From positions 62,001-126,000 of the forward strand of contig JAUIFE010000018.1 of assembly GCA_030429565.1 (NCBI GenBank): 64,000 nt of DNA. The letters are read 5' to 3'. The position numbers and the translations under genes are program-made. The DNA comes from Holophagae bacterium (GTDB lineage Bacteria; Acidobacteriota; Holophagae; Acanthopleuribacterales; Acanthopleuribacteraceae). A model generated the notes under the pieces. It made no database searches, was not told the DNA's origin, and saw nothing but the letters and a program-made list of their open reading frames with translations. Below are positions 19,050 to 29,293 of this stretch, one piece after another; position 1 is the first letter of the stretch; every line of letters begins with the position of its first letter.

Positions 19050-19490
19050 GGTACCTCAAGCGAACGCGAACAACGCGAGATTTAGTGATGCAAAAAAGGA
19101 CCGTTAGGCATAGCGGAAGGGTACAAAATCCATGCCGGCCGAGACAAAACCGGCGAATTCAGGGTACCCACGGTCGGGCCCACGGACCGTTTCCCCGTTG
19201 CGAAGGCTTCGAGGACGCCGACCCCACACCACGGCACCGGGGAGGAAGCGCGTCGGCGGGTGATCAAGCAAATCGCCGCGGGGATCGACGTTGAAAAAAC
19301 GCAAGCCAGGCGGCGCAACAGCGATGGTGAGCAAGGGCCCCAAGAATCGCAGCTTAACACGGTTTGACAGTCAGTTCCAGGCAACGCCCACCCTTGCGGT
19401 TTGTGCTAAAGTAACCGGCATAACGCTCGAGCATCGCGTCGCGACCCACTTTTCGCCGGCGGCTCCATTCCGTGTCGCCAGGTATGCTGC
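19050..19490. other. Intergenic region with a doubtful small frame
   Basis: About 440 bp between a minus-strand gene and recC. A minus-strand frame (19104-19343, TTG start, 79 codons) has protein-like composition (GLRFFNVDPRGDLLDH), but it has no clear ribosome binding site or homology signal, so it is not called as a gene. A TTGACA near 19364 has no matching -10 at the usual distance. Confidence 0.4.
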
Positions 19491-22400
19491 ATGATCCATC
19501 TTCACTACGCCAACCATCTGGAACATTTGATCGCGCCGCTCGCGGCGGCCACCCAACGCAGTGATCCTTTTACACCGCAAACGATTGTCATTCCCAACCG
19601 CAACCTGCAGCAGTGGCTCAACCTTCATCTCGCCGAACACCAGGGCATTGCGATCAACCTCGACTTCCAACGACTCGATCCCTTACTGGCCGACATCCTC
19701 GCCGGCGATACCGTCGAACTGATTTCCGACTGGGCGCTACAGGCGCTAGTCATGGAACGCCTCAGTATGCACCTCGCCGAGCAACACGCCGACTTCGAGC
19801 ACGTGCGCGCCTATCTCGCCGGCGACGGCGATCCCCACCAGCGTTTGTTCCAGTTGGCACAACGCCTGGTGCAGCTCTTCCGCGAGTATGCCTTCGCGCG
19901 GCGGCAAATGCTGTCGCTGTGGCGGCAAGACGGCCTCTACTGCGGCCCCGCCCACCCCGTCGAACGCTGGCAAAAGGTGCTGTGGCTCGAGATCTTCGGC
20001 GCCGACGGCCACCTCCACCTGCTCAACCAAAGCCGCGAGGTACCGCTGACCAGCCTCACCCAATTGCCGTTGCCGCCCCTTGAGACGCCCAGCTTTGCCC
20101 CGCTCCACATCTTCGGTATTTCCTACATTTCGCGCTTCCACCAACTGGCGCTCAAAGCCCTGGCCCAACACGGCGACATCTCGCTATACGTGCTCAACCC
20201 CTGTCGCGAGTTTTGGGAAGATGTGCCGACCTTGCACGAAAGCCGTCGCTTAACCGGACTGCCACCCATCGCCCCGCTCGATTGGGCGCGCGGCGAAATC
20301 GGCGACCCTCTACCGGAAAACCCTTTGTTGCAAACCTGGGGCAAACCTGGCCGCGAGTATTTTCGCTTGATCAACGATCTCGGCGATTGGGACTTTCACG
20401 AGCACTTCCAGGAACCGGACCGCACCACCCTGCTCGGCCGCATTCAGTACGACATTTTGCAACGACTCGCCCCGCCCGCCGTCGCCCCCGCCGGCGCCGG
20501 CGACGACAGCCTGCAGGTTTTGGCCTGCGCCGGCCCGCGCCGCGAAGCTGAAACCGTCGCCAGTCACCTATGGTCCAGCCTCTGCCGCCAACCCGACCTC
20601 GACCTCAAAGACGTGGCCGTATTGGTTACCGACATGCAGCTTTACCAAGCCGAAATCGAAAACGCCTTTCAGCGCATTCACCACATTCCCTTTAACTTGG
20701 TCGACGGCGTTAGCGGCAAAGCGGCCCGCCTCATCGACGCCGTTCGTCTGTTACTCGACCTGCCCAGCAGTCAATTCGAACGCGATCTCCTGTTTCGCCT
20801 CTATCAGCACCCTAACTTTCAGGCCCGTTTCCCCGAAGCCGACACCCATCGCTGGATCCATTTCGCCGACCACCTCAACATTTACTACGGCCGCGATCGC
20901 CGCCACCAAAACCAAAAGGGCGTCAGCTACCTCAGCGGCGACCGCTTCAACTGGGACCAAGGTTTTAAGCGCCTGCTGCTCGGCCCTTACTTCCACGGCG
21001 GTGGCGAAAAAGTGTTCCAACAGCAAGGCGACGCCTACGCCGTTTACAACCTCGGCGAAACCGAAAGCGACGATGCCGGCCGCTTTTTTACCATTACGCA
21101 ATCGCTGTTTAGCGATACCGGCGACATTGAAGAAGAAGAATGGCCGGCGGAATATTGGGGCCGATACCTGCGCGGTCTTATCGCCACCTACCTGGCGCCG
21201 ACAGCGGGCGAGGAACGCGATTTCGAACGCATTTTGGCGATTACCGACCAGTTCCTCGATATCGCCGCACTCCATACCAATCAAACCGAAGAAGATCGCC
21301 CGCATTTGCCCTTCGCCATCGCCAAGGCTTTTATGGTCCAGGAACTCGACCGTCTACGGCCGTTTTACAACCAGTACCTCGCCGACGGCGTCACCGTCAG
21401 TTCCTTTATGCCGATGCGACCGATTCCCTTTAAGCTGATTTACGTGATGGGCCTCAATGAGGGCGCCTTCCCCGCCCCCAAGCGCAAAGACACGCTCGAC
21501 CTGCGTTGGGCACGCCTGAGCAAAGACGCGCTCGGCAATCAACCCGAGTTCCGCGAACGCGAGATCGGCGACGTCTCCGAACAAGAGCGCGACCGCTACA
21601 TGTTTCTGGAAACGGTGGTATCGGTACGCGAGCGGCTGGTGTTGAGTTACGTCGACCGCGACGAACAAACCGACGATCCGCGCAACCCGGCCTCGGTGCT
21701 GGCCGAAATGCTCTACCAAGCGCAACGTTACCAAGCCGATTTTCAGGTTCAGGTACATCCGCTAAAAAGCTACTCGTCATTTTACCGCTTCCAGTACGAC
21801 GACCCCGCGCCCAACAACAACCACGATCCCTTTGCCTTGCGGCTGGCGCGGGCACGCGACAATTTCCGCCGTACGACACGCGGTGAAGCGGCCCTGAATT
21901 CACTGCCGGCCATCGCGCTCGCCACGCCGAGCGCGGACGAAAACGACACGCTCATCGTCAGCCTGAGTGAGATTCAAAAGTTCCTGGAATCACCGCTGCA
22001 AGCCAACGCCAAACGCACCCTCGGCCTGCGTGACCAGGAAGAGGACGCCTTTGCCAAACTGCACGAACCCTTCACCCTGGCCGCCCTGACCCGCTACCAA
22101 ATCCTCAACCGCGTTTTAGGCGAAGTCTTGCAAGCACATGTCGGTGACTTCGGGAAACCACCCGTTTTTGAGAACAGCCTCGACCAGGGTTTGCGCAAAC
22201 ACGAATTGCTCGGCGAGGTGCCAGGCGGCCCATTACACCAACTCACCCGTGAACAATTGCAGTTCACCCTGCAGTCGTGGTTCGGCCAATTGGCGCAGCA
22301 GGAGCTGAGTGGTGCCGCCGCCCGTTTTGGCTTTGGCGGCAAGCAGGAACACATCGCCGAAAGCTACCGCTGCGAACCGATTCGCTTGGAACTCATGATC

Positions 22401-22970
22401 GACGGCCGCCCACGCCAGGTGGAAATCCACGGCCAAACGCAGTACGTCTTCAACAGCGACGGCACGCCCAGCAGCGTTTACTTCAACCAATCGCTCGCCA
22501 AAACAGCCATCAACGACATGGGCAAACACCTGTTCAAGAGTTGGGTCGACGCGCTCGCTCTCAGCGCCGCCGGCAAACACGCACACACCCAAGGCGTCAT
22601 GATCACCACACAACGCAAAACCGTGGCGCCGGTGGCCTTTAACCTGGAAAAAGAGCAGGCCTTGTCCTATTTGAAAACCCTGCTGCGCGACATGTTACAA
22701 CCGCATCATCACTACCTTGCACCGGGCGACCTGATCCTCAAAATGAAAAAAGAGTGGCATCAACCCAACGCCGCCGAACGGTTCCGCGATCGTATCGACC
22801 AAATCCGCACCCAGGAAAATGAAATCGTGGCCTGCCAATACGGTCCACTCAAAGACTGGCAGGATTTTCCCGCCGCCCACGACATCGAACACCTGGTAAC
22901 GCGGCGCTTTGGCCTGCTGTTCGAAAAGCTGGGTGTTGAAGGTTTTGGCGCCGGGGAGGACGAATCATGA
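19491..22970 (+). CDS. recC: Exodeoxyribonuclease V gamma chain RecC
   Basis: RecC subunit of the RecBCD/RecBC helicase-nuclease for double-strand break repair. At 1159 residues it is close to E. coli RecC (1122). The N-terminus (ANHLEHLIAPLA, IVIPNRNLQQWL) and the degenerate UvrD-like helicase region fit RecC, including the PIPFKLIYVMGLNEGAFP segment in which motif IV-VI remnants sit. It overlaps recB by 4 nt with GGGGAGGA before the recB start, so the two subunits are co-translated. No recD follows. Confidence 0.95.
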   Translation: MIHLHYANHLEHLIAPLAAATQRSDPFTPQTIVIPNRNLQQWLNLHLAEHQGIAINLDFQRLDPLLADILAGDTVELISDWALQALVMERLSMHLAEQHADFEHVRAYLAGDGDPHQRLFQLAQRLVQLFREYAFARRQMLSLWRQDGLYCGPAHPVERWQKVLWLEIFGADGHLHLLNQSREVPLTSLTQLPLPPLETPSFAPLHIFGISYISRFHQLALKALAQHGDISLYVLNPCREFWEDVPTLHESRRLTGLPPIAPLDWARGEIGDPLPENPLLQTWGKPGREYFRLINDLGDWDFHEHFQEPDRTTLLGRIQYDILQRLAPPAVAPAGAGDDSLQVLACAGPRREAETVASHLWSSLCRQPDLDLKDVAVLVTDMQLYQAEIENAFQRIHHIPFNLVDGVSGKAARLIDAVRLLLDLPSSQFERDLLFRLYQHPNFQARFPEADTHRWIHFADHLNIYYGRDRRHQNQKGVSYLSGDRFNWDQGFKRLLLGPYFHGGGEKVFQQQGDAYAVYNLGETESDDAGRFFTITQSLFSDTGDIEEEEWPAEYWGRYLRGLIATYLAPTAGEERDFERILAITDQFLDIAALHTNQTEEDRPHLPFAIAKAFMVQELDRLRPFYNQYLADGVTVSSFMPMRPIPFKLIYVMGLNEGAFPAPKRKDTLDLRWARLSKDALGNQPEFREREIGDVSEQERDRYMFLETVVSVRERLVLSYVDRDEQTDDPRNPASVLAEMLYQAQRYQADFQVQVHPLKSYSSFYRFQYDDPAPNNNHDPFALRLARARDNFRRTTRGEAALNSLPAIALATPSADENDTLIVSLSEIQKFLESPLQANAKRTLGLRDQEEDAFAKLHEPFTLAALTRYQILNRVLGEVLQAHVGDFGKPPVFENSLDQGLRKHELLGEVPGGPLHQLTREQLQFTLQSWFGQLAQQELSGAAARFGFGGKQEHIAESYRCEPIRLELMIDGRPRQVEIHGQTQYVFNSDGTPSSVYFNQSLAKTAINDMGKHLFKSWVDALALSAAGKHAHTQGVMITTQRKTVAPVAFNLEKEQALSYLKTLLRDMLQPHHHYLAPGDLILKMKKEWHQPNAAERFRDRIDQIRTQENEIVACQYGPLKDWQDFPAAHDIEHLVTRRFGLLFEKLGVEGFGAGEDES

Positions 22971-25900
22971 CGACCCGCGTGGCCAAGCCGGCGATCCTCG
23001 GCGACACGCTCACCCTGCGTGATCATTTAATAGAAGCGTCCGCCGGTACCGGTAAAACCTACACCATCGAGAACCTGGTGCTGGACCTGATTTTTCGTGG
23101 CCTCAAGTTGGGCGAGCTGCTGTTGGTAACCTTCACCGAAAAAGCGACCAACGAACTCAAGAGCCGCATTCGCGCCAAACTCATCGAAATGATTAACATG
23201 CCCGACGGCGCAGGCACCGACGTCGATCCTGACCATAGCTGGGTGCTCACGGCCCATAATCGCCAACGTCTGCGCGACGCCTTGTTTGAATTCGAAAACG
23301 CCTCGATTTACACCATCCACGGTTTCTGCAACAGCGTTCTGCGCGAATTTGCCTTCGAGAACCGGCGCTTGTTCCGCATGGAGCAGCAACCGCAAGCAAG
23401 GGTGTTCGACCTGGTTTTCCCGAAATTCCTCAAAACCTATGTGCTCACCGACCGCTGTAGCTATCGCGGCCTGTTTACCGCCTATCTCAAAGACAACCCC
23501 AAAGCCTTGGAAGATCAAGGGTTCGGCGGCGGCTTGCTGCAAACCCTGAAATCCTTGGTGCACAAAGACGGGCTTTTGTTGCCGGACCTGAACGGTGCCG
23601 AACAGGCCTGGCAACAGTTCCGCCGTTACGTCGACCCGCAAGCAGCCTTGGCCCAGCTCGACGAGATCAACCTGCGCGCAAATTTCCGCAAAAAGTTCGA
23701 CAGCTACCTGAACGATCTGAACGCGCTCGTTCAAGACGAAAACCGCCCCTTGTGGCAAGTGCTGCACGACCTCCACGAAATGCGCGAAGCCAATAAAAAA
23801 CTCAAATCCAGTTTGGACAGCCTGTTCGACGCCACAACTTGGACCTTCAACAAAGCCAAGGCCGGCAAAATCAACGACAGCAGCGGCTTATCTCGCGCCT
23901 GGCAAGAACTTCAACACTACGGCCAAGCCCTTCTTCCCTACTTCTGCGCGGTCAAGGTGCAACTGCTGCGCTTGATGCTGCCCGACTTGCGCGCCGCCAT
24001 TCAGGACGAAAAGCAGCAACGCGGCTGGTTCGATTTTGACGACATGATTGGGTTTGTCGCTGAACGCATTGGCGCCGAACCCGCCGAGGGCGGCCCACTG
24101 ATCGAGGCACTGCGTAAAAAGTACCGTGTCGCCATCATCGACGAATTTCAGGACACCGACGAACGCCAATGGACCCTGTTCTCACGGCTGTTCCTCGACA
24201 GCCGCGACCATCGCTTGTTTTTGATCGGCGACCCCAAACAAGCCATCTACCGCTTTCGCGGCGCCGATATCAACACCTACATCGACGCGCGCAACACGAT
24301 TCAAAGCCGTGGCGGTGGCTTGGCCTCGCTCGCCCACAACTACCGCTCAACGGCCGATATCATCAGCGCGGTCAATCACATCTTCACCCACGAGTCTTTG
24401 TTTGCAGGCGCTATTCAGTATGACCGGCCCGTTGCCTGCGGCCGCCCCGACCGCGTCGTCCAACTCGGTCAAGGGCCGGCCGTGCGCTGCCTGCACCTGC
24501 AACGCGATCCCGAAGGCGACGATCAGAAGTTGAGTAGCTACGAACTCAAGCAGGGTTTCGCGCACTGGATCGCCGCCGAAATCCGAGCGCTGTTGACAAC
24601 CGAAGCCGACCTCAAGGCACGCGACCTGGCCATTTTGACGCGCACCCGTCGCGAGGGTGAACACATCGGTGACGTCTTGGCCGACTATGGCATTCCCTTC
24701 GCCTTTTACAAGCAAGGCGGCTTGTTCCAAACCCGTGAAGCGCGCCATTTCTTCGAAATGCTGGCGGCGGTGGAACACCCCGACGACGAAAGCGCGGTCA
24801 AAAAAGCGCTGCTCAGCGACTTTTACCAAATCGCACCGGCCGCCCTCAGCGAAGCACCCGACGTCCCCGACGGCGTGCACGTGCAACTGACCGAATGGCG
24901 CAAACAGATCTACCTTGACCGCGACTACCGCCGCCTGTTCCAAGACCTGTTCCAAACAACCGGCATCCTCGAACGCCTGCTACAAGAGGACGACAACGAA
25001 CGCGCCGTCACCAACTACGAACACCTCGCCGATCTGTTGACCCGTGACGGCGCCGCGCTGGACCTGCAACAACTGATCTCGCGGTTGGGGCGGCTGATCG
25101 ACAAGAAAGAAAGCGCCGACGACGATTTGCTGCGGCTGGAGACGGAAAAAGAAGCGGTCCAAATCATGACCATCCACAGCAGCAAAGGGTTGGAATTCGA
25201 GGTGGTGTTTTTATTCGCGGGCTTCTCGGCGCCGCGCCCCGAAGAGGTCCACGCCTTCCACGATGCCGAACGCGGCCGCGTACTCGACCTCAATAAAAGC
25301 CACGCCGCCGAACACGGTAAGGAACTGCGCGAGGAAGCGGAACGCCTGTATTACGTGGCCTTAACCCGCGCCAAAAGCAAGATGTTCCTGCCCTATTGGC
25401 GCGATAACGATAAAGCCGAATACCAAATCCTGGCGCCCGCCTTAACCGACCTGATGGAACATGGCCCGCACACCTACCTCGACTTCGTCACCCGCTTTTA
25501 CACGGCACCGACGACCGCACCGCACGGCGACGCTCATGCCGACGCGACCCCACCCGATATCGCCGCCCAAACGCCCGATTACGCACGCGTTTTGGCCGAA
25601 CACAACCGCTTGCGGCTAACCAGCTATACCAAGTTGGCGCACCACAAAAACACCCCGCTGTCGGGATTGGTCAGCGATCAACTCAGTAAACTGCTGCGCG
25701 ACGACGAAGACAGCGAAAGCGATGTCGCCATTGAAGGCGGCGGCCTGCCCAAGGGCAAACAGACCGGCAACTGCCTCCACGAAATTCTGGAAGACATGGA
25801 TCCGCTCCAGCAAGCCTACGCCGAGGCACCCGCGTTCGAGGTTTGGCGCGAGCACGAAGCGGTCCGCCAGACCTTGACCCAATACCTGCGCCGCTATGAC

Positions 25901-26389
25901 CTAATCGAACACGAAGCGGCGGCGGCACTGCTGATCTACCAAACGCTGACCCAAGACTTGGGCGCCGACACACGCGTCATCGATTTTCCGCCCGAGGATC
26001 GCCTGCACGAAGTGGATTTCTACTTCCCAATCAAACCCAGCGACGGCTACCGCGTCATGCTCAACGGTTCGATTGATTTGGTCATGCGCCACGAGGGCCG
26101 CTACTACTTCGCCGATTGGAAAAGCGATACCCTGCTGCGCTATGACCGCGCCGCGCTCAACGAACACGTCTGGCAAAACTATGCCATGCAGATCCGCATT
26201 TACCTGATGGCCATGCGCCGCTGGCTCGGCATCACCAAACGCGAGCATTACGAGCGGGTCTTTGGCGGTTTCTTTTATTTGTTCGTGCGCGGCATGAGCG
26301 AACCGGAACAGGGTATTTACTTTTATCGACCGAGCTGGGACGAACTGCGCGAATACGAACAACAACTGATCCAACATTCCTACGCTTAA
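22967..26389 (+). CDS. recB: Exodeoxyribonuclease V beta chain RecB
   Basis: RecB subunit, a 3'-5' helicase fused to the nuclease of the RecBC complex. It has 1140 residues. Helicase motifs are Walker A EASAGTGKT (about 23-31), motif II IIDEFQDTD, motif III GDPKQAIYRFRGAD, motif V TIHSSKGLEFEVVF and motif VI YVALTRAKS. The C-terminal nuclease domain has NGSIDLV and the DWKSD metal-binding motif, so both activities should be intact. It overlaps recC. The next gene, mnmD, starts 15 bp downstream and may be co-transcribed. Confidence 0.97.
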   Translation: MTTRVAKPAILGDTLTLRDHLIEASAGTGKTYTIENLVLDLIFRGLKLGELLLVTFTEKATNELKSRIRAKLIEMINMPDGAGTDVDPDHSWVLTAHNRQRLRDALFEFENASIYTIHGFCNSVLREFAFENRRLFRMEQQPQARVFDLVFPKFLKTYVLTDRCSYRGLFTAYLKDNPKALEDQGFGGGLLQTLKSLVHKDGLLLPDLNGAEQAWQQFRRYVDPQAALAQLDEINLRANFRKKFDSYLNDLNALVQDENRPLWQVLHDLHEMREANKKLKSSLDSLFDATTWTFNKAKAGKINDSSGLSRAWQELQHYGQALLPYFCAVKVQLLRLMLPDLRAAIQDEKQQRGWFDFDDMIGFVAERIGAEPAEGGPLIEALRKKYRVAIIDEFQDTDERQWTLFSRLFLDSRDHRLFLIGDPKQAIYRFRGADINTYIDARNTIQSRGGGLASLAHNYRSTADIISAVNHIFTHESLFAGAIQYDRPVACGRPDRVVQLGQGPAVRCLHLQRDPEGDDQKLSSYELKQGFAHWIAAEIRALLTTEADLKARDLAILTRTRREGEHIGDVLADYGIPFAFYKQGGLFQTREARHFFEMLAAVEHPDDESAVKKALLSDFYQIAPAALSEAPDVPDGVHVQLTEWRKQIYLDRDYRRLFQDLFQTTGILERLLQEDDNERAVTNYEHLADLLTRDGAALDLQQLISRLGRLIDKKESADDDLLRLETEKEAVQIMTIHSSKGLEFEVVFLFAGFSAPRPEEVHAFHDAERGRVLDLNKSHAAEHGKELREEAERLYYVALTRAKSKMFLPYWRDNDKAEYQILAPALTDLMEHGPHTYLDFVTRFYTAPTTAPHGDAHADATPPDIAAQTPDYARVLAEHNRLRLTSYTKLAHHKNTPLSGLVSDQLSKLLRDDEDSESDVAIEGGGLPKGKQTGNCLHEILEDMDPLQQAYAEAPAFEVWREHEAVRQTLTQYLRRYDLIEHEAAAALLIYQTLTQDLGADTRVIDFPPEDRLHEVDFYFPIKPSDGYRVMLNGSIDLVMRHEGRYYFADWKSDTLLRYDRAALNEHVWQNYAMQIRIYLMAMRRWLGITKREHYERVFGGFFYLFVRGMSEPEQGIYFYRPSWDELREYEQQLIQHSYA

Positions 26390-26404
26390 ACCGAGGTTGC
26401 CGAA

Positions 26405-27094
26405 ATGACCGAACCCGAGATTCAACTCATGGCGACCGGCGACGGCTCGCACAGCTTGTACCACGCGACCCTGGACGAGAGTTACCACTCGCACCACGGC
26501 GCGTTGCAGGAATCGCAGTTTGTGTACATTGACCAAGGTTTGGCCCGCTTGCCGCCGCAAACGACCCAGCGCGTGTTGGAAGTAGGCCTGGGCACCGGGC
26601 TCAACGTGTTGTTAACCGCGCGTGCCCAACAGCAACAGCCCGACTGCGCCGTCGACATGGTCAGCCTGGAGCCATACCCGATTCCGACCGCGTTCATCGA
26701 CCAGCTCAATTACTGCGACCTGCTCGCCTGCAACGCCGCCGAACGCGCCTTATTTCGCACCATCCACGCAAGCCCATGGCAATCGCCGCAAGCACTGACA
26801 ACCGGCTTCACCTTCACCAAGTTGAACCAGCGCCTGGAGGAATGGAAGGTCCCTGACGCGCCCTTCGACATTGTCTATTACGACGCCTTCGCCCCCAGCA
26901 AACAAGCCGACATTTGGGCGCAGGCCAACTTAGAAAAATGTGCCGCAGCCCTGCGACCGGGCGGCATACTGGTGACTTACTGTGCACAAGGCGCCTTCAA
27001 ACGCAACTTACGCGCGGCCGGTTTCGAACTGGGCCCACGCCTGCCGGGGCCTCCCGGTAAAAAAGAAATGGTGCGCGCGGTAAAACCCCAGTGA
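26405..27094 (+). CDS. mnmD: tRNA 5-methylaminomethyl-2-thiouridine methyltransferase MnmD
   Basis: SAM-dependent methyltransferase that completes the mnm5s2U modification at the wobble base of certain tRNAs. The 229-residue protein corresponds to the N-terminal half of E. coli MnmC. The SAM-binding loop is LEVGLGTGLN, and YYDAFAPSKQADIW and VTYCAQGAFKRNL are typical of the family. The FAD-dependent MnmC2 domain is absent, so a separate oxidase or a pathway not needing it is implied. It starts 15 bp after recB with GAGG before the ATG, probably in the same transcript. Confidence 0.92.
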   Translation: MTEPEIQLMATGDGSHSLYHATLDESYHSHHGALQESQFVYIDQGLARLPPQTTQRVLEVGLGTGLNVLLTARAQQQQPDCAVDMVSLEPYPIPTAFIDQLNYCDLLACNAAERALFRTIHASPWQSPQALTTGFTFTKLNQRLEEWKVPDAPFDIVYYDAFAPSKQADIWAQANLEKCAAALRPGGILVTYCAQGAFKRNLRAAGFELGPRLPGPPGKKEMVRAVKPQ

Positions 27095-27225
27095 GCGCGG
27101 ATTACCTGTTTAAAGAAGGCCGGCCAACCCGAAACACCCACAAAACAACCGTTACAACTTTTTAACAACCGGAACCATTGAATCGTGTTACTTTAGCCCC
27201 CACACAACCGAGGAGGTTCATTTTT

Positions 27226-27621
27226 ATGATTAAAGGAAGTTGCTGTTGTGGCGTCGTCCAATTCACCTTAGCCGCACAACCGTCGATGATGGGAACCTGT
27301 CACTGCACACGCTGCCGTAAAGTGGGCGCAAGTGCAATCATGTTCGTCAAACAAGAGGACCTGACATGGGTGCAGGGAAAAGACAACATCACCCAATACA
27401 AACCGGAAGCCCCGTATAAGTTTAATCGTTGCTTTTGCAAGACTTGCGGCACTTCGCTGGGCGAAATCCTCGCCGAAGAGGAAAACGTTGTTATTGCCGC
27501 CAACACACTCGACACCGAGTGCGGCCTTAAAAACCAATTCCACGAATTCGTGGCCGAGAAACCCTCGTGGTACGTCATCGGTGACGACGCCAAACAATTC
27601 GAGGCACACCCGTCTAACTAA
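27226..27621 (+). CDS. GFA/CENP-V domain zinc protein
   Basis: A 131-residue member of the GFA (glutathione-dependent formaldehyde-activating)/CENP-V family. Zinc-binding Cys residues lie in GSCCCG, CHCTRC and CFCKTCG. Despite the name, most bacterial members have no proven formaldehyde role. The frame is open back to 27178, but the ATG at 27226 has a perfect AGGAGG 9 nt upstream. It sits alone, 131 bp after mnmD. Confidence 0.9.
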   Translation: MIKGSCCCGVVQFTLAAQPSMMGTCHCTRCRKVGASAIMFVKQEDLTWVQGKDNITQYKPEAPYKFNRCFCKTCGTSLGEILAEEENVVIAANTLDTECGLKNQFHEFVAEKPSWYVIGDDAKQFEAHPSN

Positions 27622-27653
27622 CCACCGCACCGGTGCGTCAACAAATAGCATCG

Positions 27654-27680
27654 CCGTGGGTCGACACGCGTCGGCCCACG
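27654..27680. other. Imperfect hairpin after the GFA gene
   Basis: A CGTGGGTCGAC-type arm pairs with GTCGGCCCACG with one G-T pair. No T-run follows. It may be a weak terminator or transcript-stabilising stem. Confidence 0.3.
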
Positions 27681-27819
27681 CTTAGCAAGCTTGGAGAAGA
27701 GACCGCGCTTTCGCCTTCAGAAGGTTTTTGGGAAAGTAAAATGCCCTGCGCCGACGACGGATTGCCCAAAGGTATCGCCTATCGCTCCTGCGGCTGCACG
27801 CCGTTTGGGTTGCCTGACC

Positions 27820-29193
27820 TTAAAGGCCGGTCGCATTCTTAACAAGAATAAACGCCATTCGAAAGCCTTGCTCGGCCTTGGTCCAGTGCACTTCAATCAC
27901 CACGGCACCACCGGCTTGCGCGCGCCAAATAATGCGACCCGGCCCTTCCAAACGTATCGCTTCAGGCGCCAAGGCGCTCACGTTAAACTGGCTCTCGAAA
28001 TAGGCGTGAAAGTTCGGTCCTTCAATGGCCGCCCCCACGACAAAACCGGAGCGATTACTGAGATAGATCACGTCATAGGGGCCGTCGATGCGGTAGCGCG
28101 TCTCGCGTTGCACCCTGTCTTCCATATAGGACGGAAACGCAAGCTTGTCGGCTTTTTCGAGCAGCGGCACCTCCGGCAAATGGCGGCCCTTGACGCGTTT
28201 TAAGGGAATGTTCAGCGCATCGCGTACGATCGGCAAAACCAGGGCATTGAAGTTGGGTAACTCGCGCACGCGCATCAACTCGCGCAAACTTTTGGGTTCC
28301 TCGGGAATCGGTTTCGGGGACCTATTGCGCTGGGCGGCGCGATAGCCGAAATAAACCCCCACCACCGCCAAGCCGGCGAACACAAACACGGCCAGCATCG
28401 AAAAGACGCGGCTCTTGGCGGGCTTGTGCACCGGTAAATCGGCCACGCCGCGTGGCTCGCGACCACGCACTTTGGGCGGCGGTTTCTTGGTTTTGGTCGC
28501 CTTCTCCGACGCTTTCGGCGCCGGTTGGCGCTCAGCTTCCGCCGCCTCTTCGACGCACTCAACCCACTGGTAGGCGGTCATCACCACCACCTGCTTGGCG
28601 GCCACATCAATCAGTGTTTGCGCGTGAATCTCACCGCGCTCCTGCATGGCGCGCACTTGCTCTGTGCGAAAGGGGCCGATCCGTTCCGAGCCCTGTAACA
28701 AAAAAACCTGATCAGATTTGGGTGCCGGCTGGGTTTTGCGAAACAGCGTGAGCAAGGTCTCGACGTTTTGAGCGCGGCGTCCCTCGGCCGCGTAGACCAC
28801 CGGCACCTCGCCTTGCACTTTGCCGGTTTTAAACAAAACACCGAGCTGTTCTAAATCAAAAGGCCCCTGACCGCGATCCGCTTCTTCAAGGAAGAAATGG
28901 GTCGGCAAGGGTCCACTCGGTTTGGCGGCTTTGGCCGACTTGCCGGGCTTGCTCGGTGACGGCGCCGCTTTAGCCGGCTTGGCCGCGGGCGTTTTGGCAG
29001 GCGCCGGCGCGGCGACCGTATCCGCGTCAAAATCGATCGCGGCAAAGGGTTTCGCGTCGCTACCGTCGGCTTGCGCCGCGACCCGCGTCTCCGCATTAAT
29101 TTTTCCGGCTTCGAAATACTGCTGGATCTTGGCGCGCGAGAACGGCCCGTAGAACTTGCCTTTTTTCTCGAGGTACCATCCCGATTTCGCCAT
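27820..29193 (-). CDS. Membrane protein with three GYF-like domains
   Basis: A 457-residue protein. Residues 1-50 (GWYLEKKGKFYGPFSR), about 99-150 (FFLEEADRGQGPFDL) and about 163-215 (VFLLQGSERIGPFR) are three GYF_2-like modules, small domains that bind proline-rich or other peptides. They are joined by Ala/Pro/Lys-rich linkers. A single membrane helix lies at about 264-284, followed by a unique domain of about 170 residues predicted to be outside the cytoplasm. This implies three cytoplasmic binding modules coupled to one external sensor or effector. No family is recognised for the C-terminal domain. It lies 100 bp downstream of the metzincin gene on the same strand. Confidence 0.8.
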   Translation of the reverse strand: MAKSGWYLEKKGKFYGPFSRAKIQQYFEAGKINAETRVAAQADGSDAKPFAAIDFDADTVAAPAPAKTPAAKPAKAAPSPSKPGKSAKAAKPSGPLPTHFFLEEADRGQGPFDLEQLGVLFKTGKVQGEVPVVYAAEGRRAQNVETLLTLFRKTQPAPKSDQVFLLQGSERIGPFRTEQVRAMQERGEIHAQTLIDVAAKQVVVMTAYQWVECVEEAAEAERQPAPKASEKATKTKKPPPKVRGREPRGVADLPVHKPAKSRVFSMLAVFVFAGLAVVGVYFGYRAAQRNRSPKPIPEEPKSLRELMRVRELPNFNALVLPIVRDALNIPLKRVKGRHLPEVPLLEKADKLAFPSYMEDRVQRETRYRIDGPYDVIYLSNRSGFVVGAAIEGPNFHAYFESQFNVSALAPEAIRLEGPGRIIWRAQAGGAVVIEVHWTKAEQGFRMAFILVKNATGL

Positions 29194-29218
29194 ATAGCCT
29201 CAACCGTCGCTGTGTTGT

Positions 29219-29242
29219 AAACCCGACCCCAGGGCCGGGTTT
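29219..29242 (-). terminator. Possible terminator after the metzincin gene
   Basis: A 7-bp stem AAACCCG/CGGGTTT with a 10-nt loop lies about 50 bp after the metzincin stop. A clear T-run is missing, so it is weak. Confidence 0.35.
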
Positions 29243-29293
29243 GGTTGAAAGGTTAACGCGGTGCCGGCAACAGCGCCGACACCGCTTTAGGGT

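Noticed and set aside
19104..19343. 79-codon minus-strand ORF before recC
   Set aside because: Protein-like composition, but a TTG start without ribosome binding site and no recognisable family.
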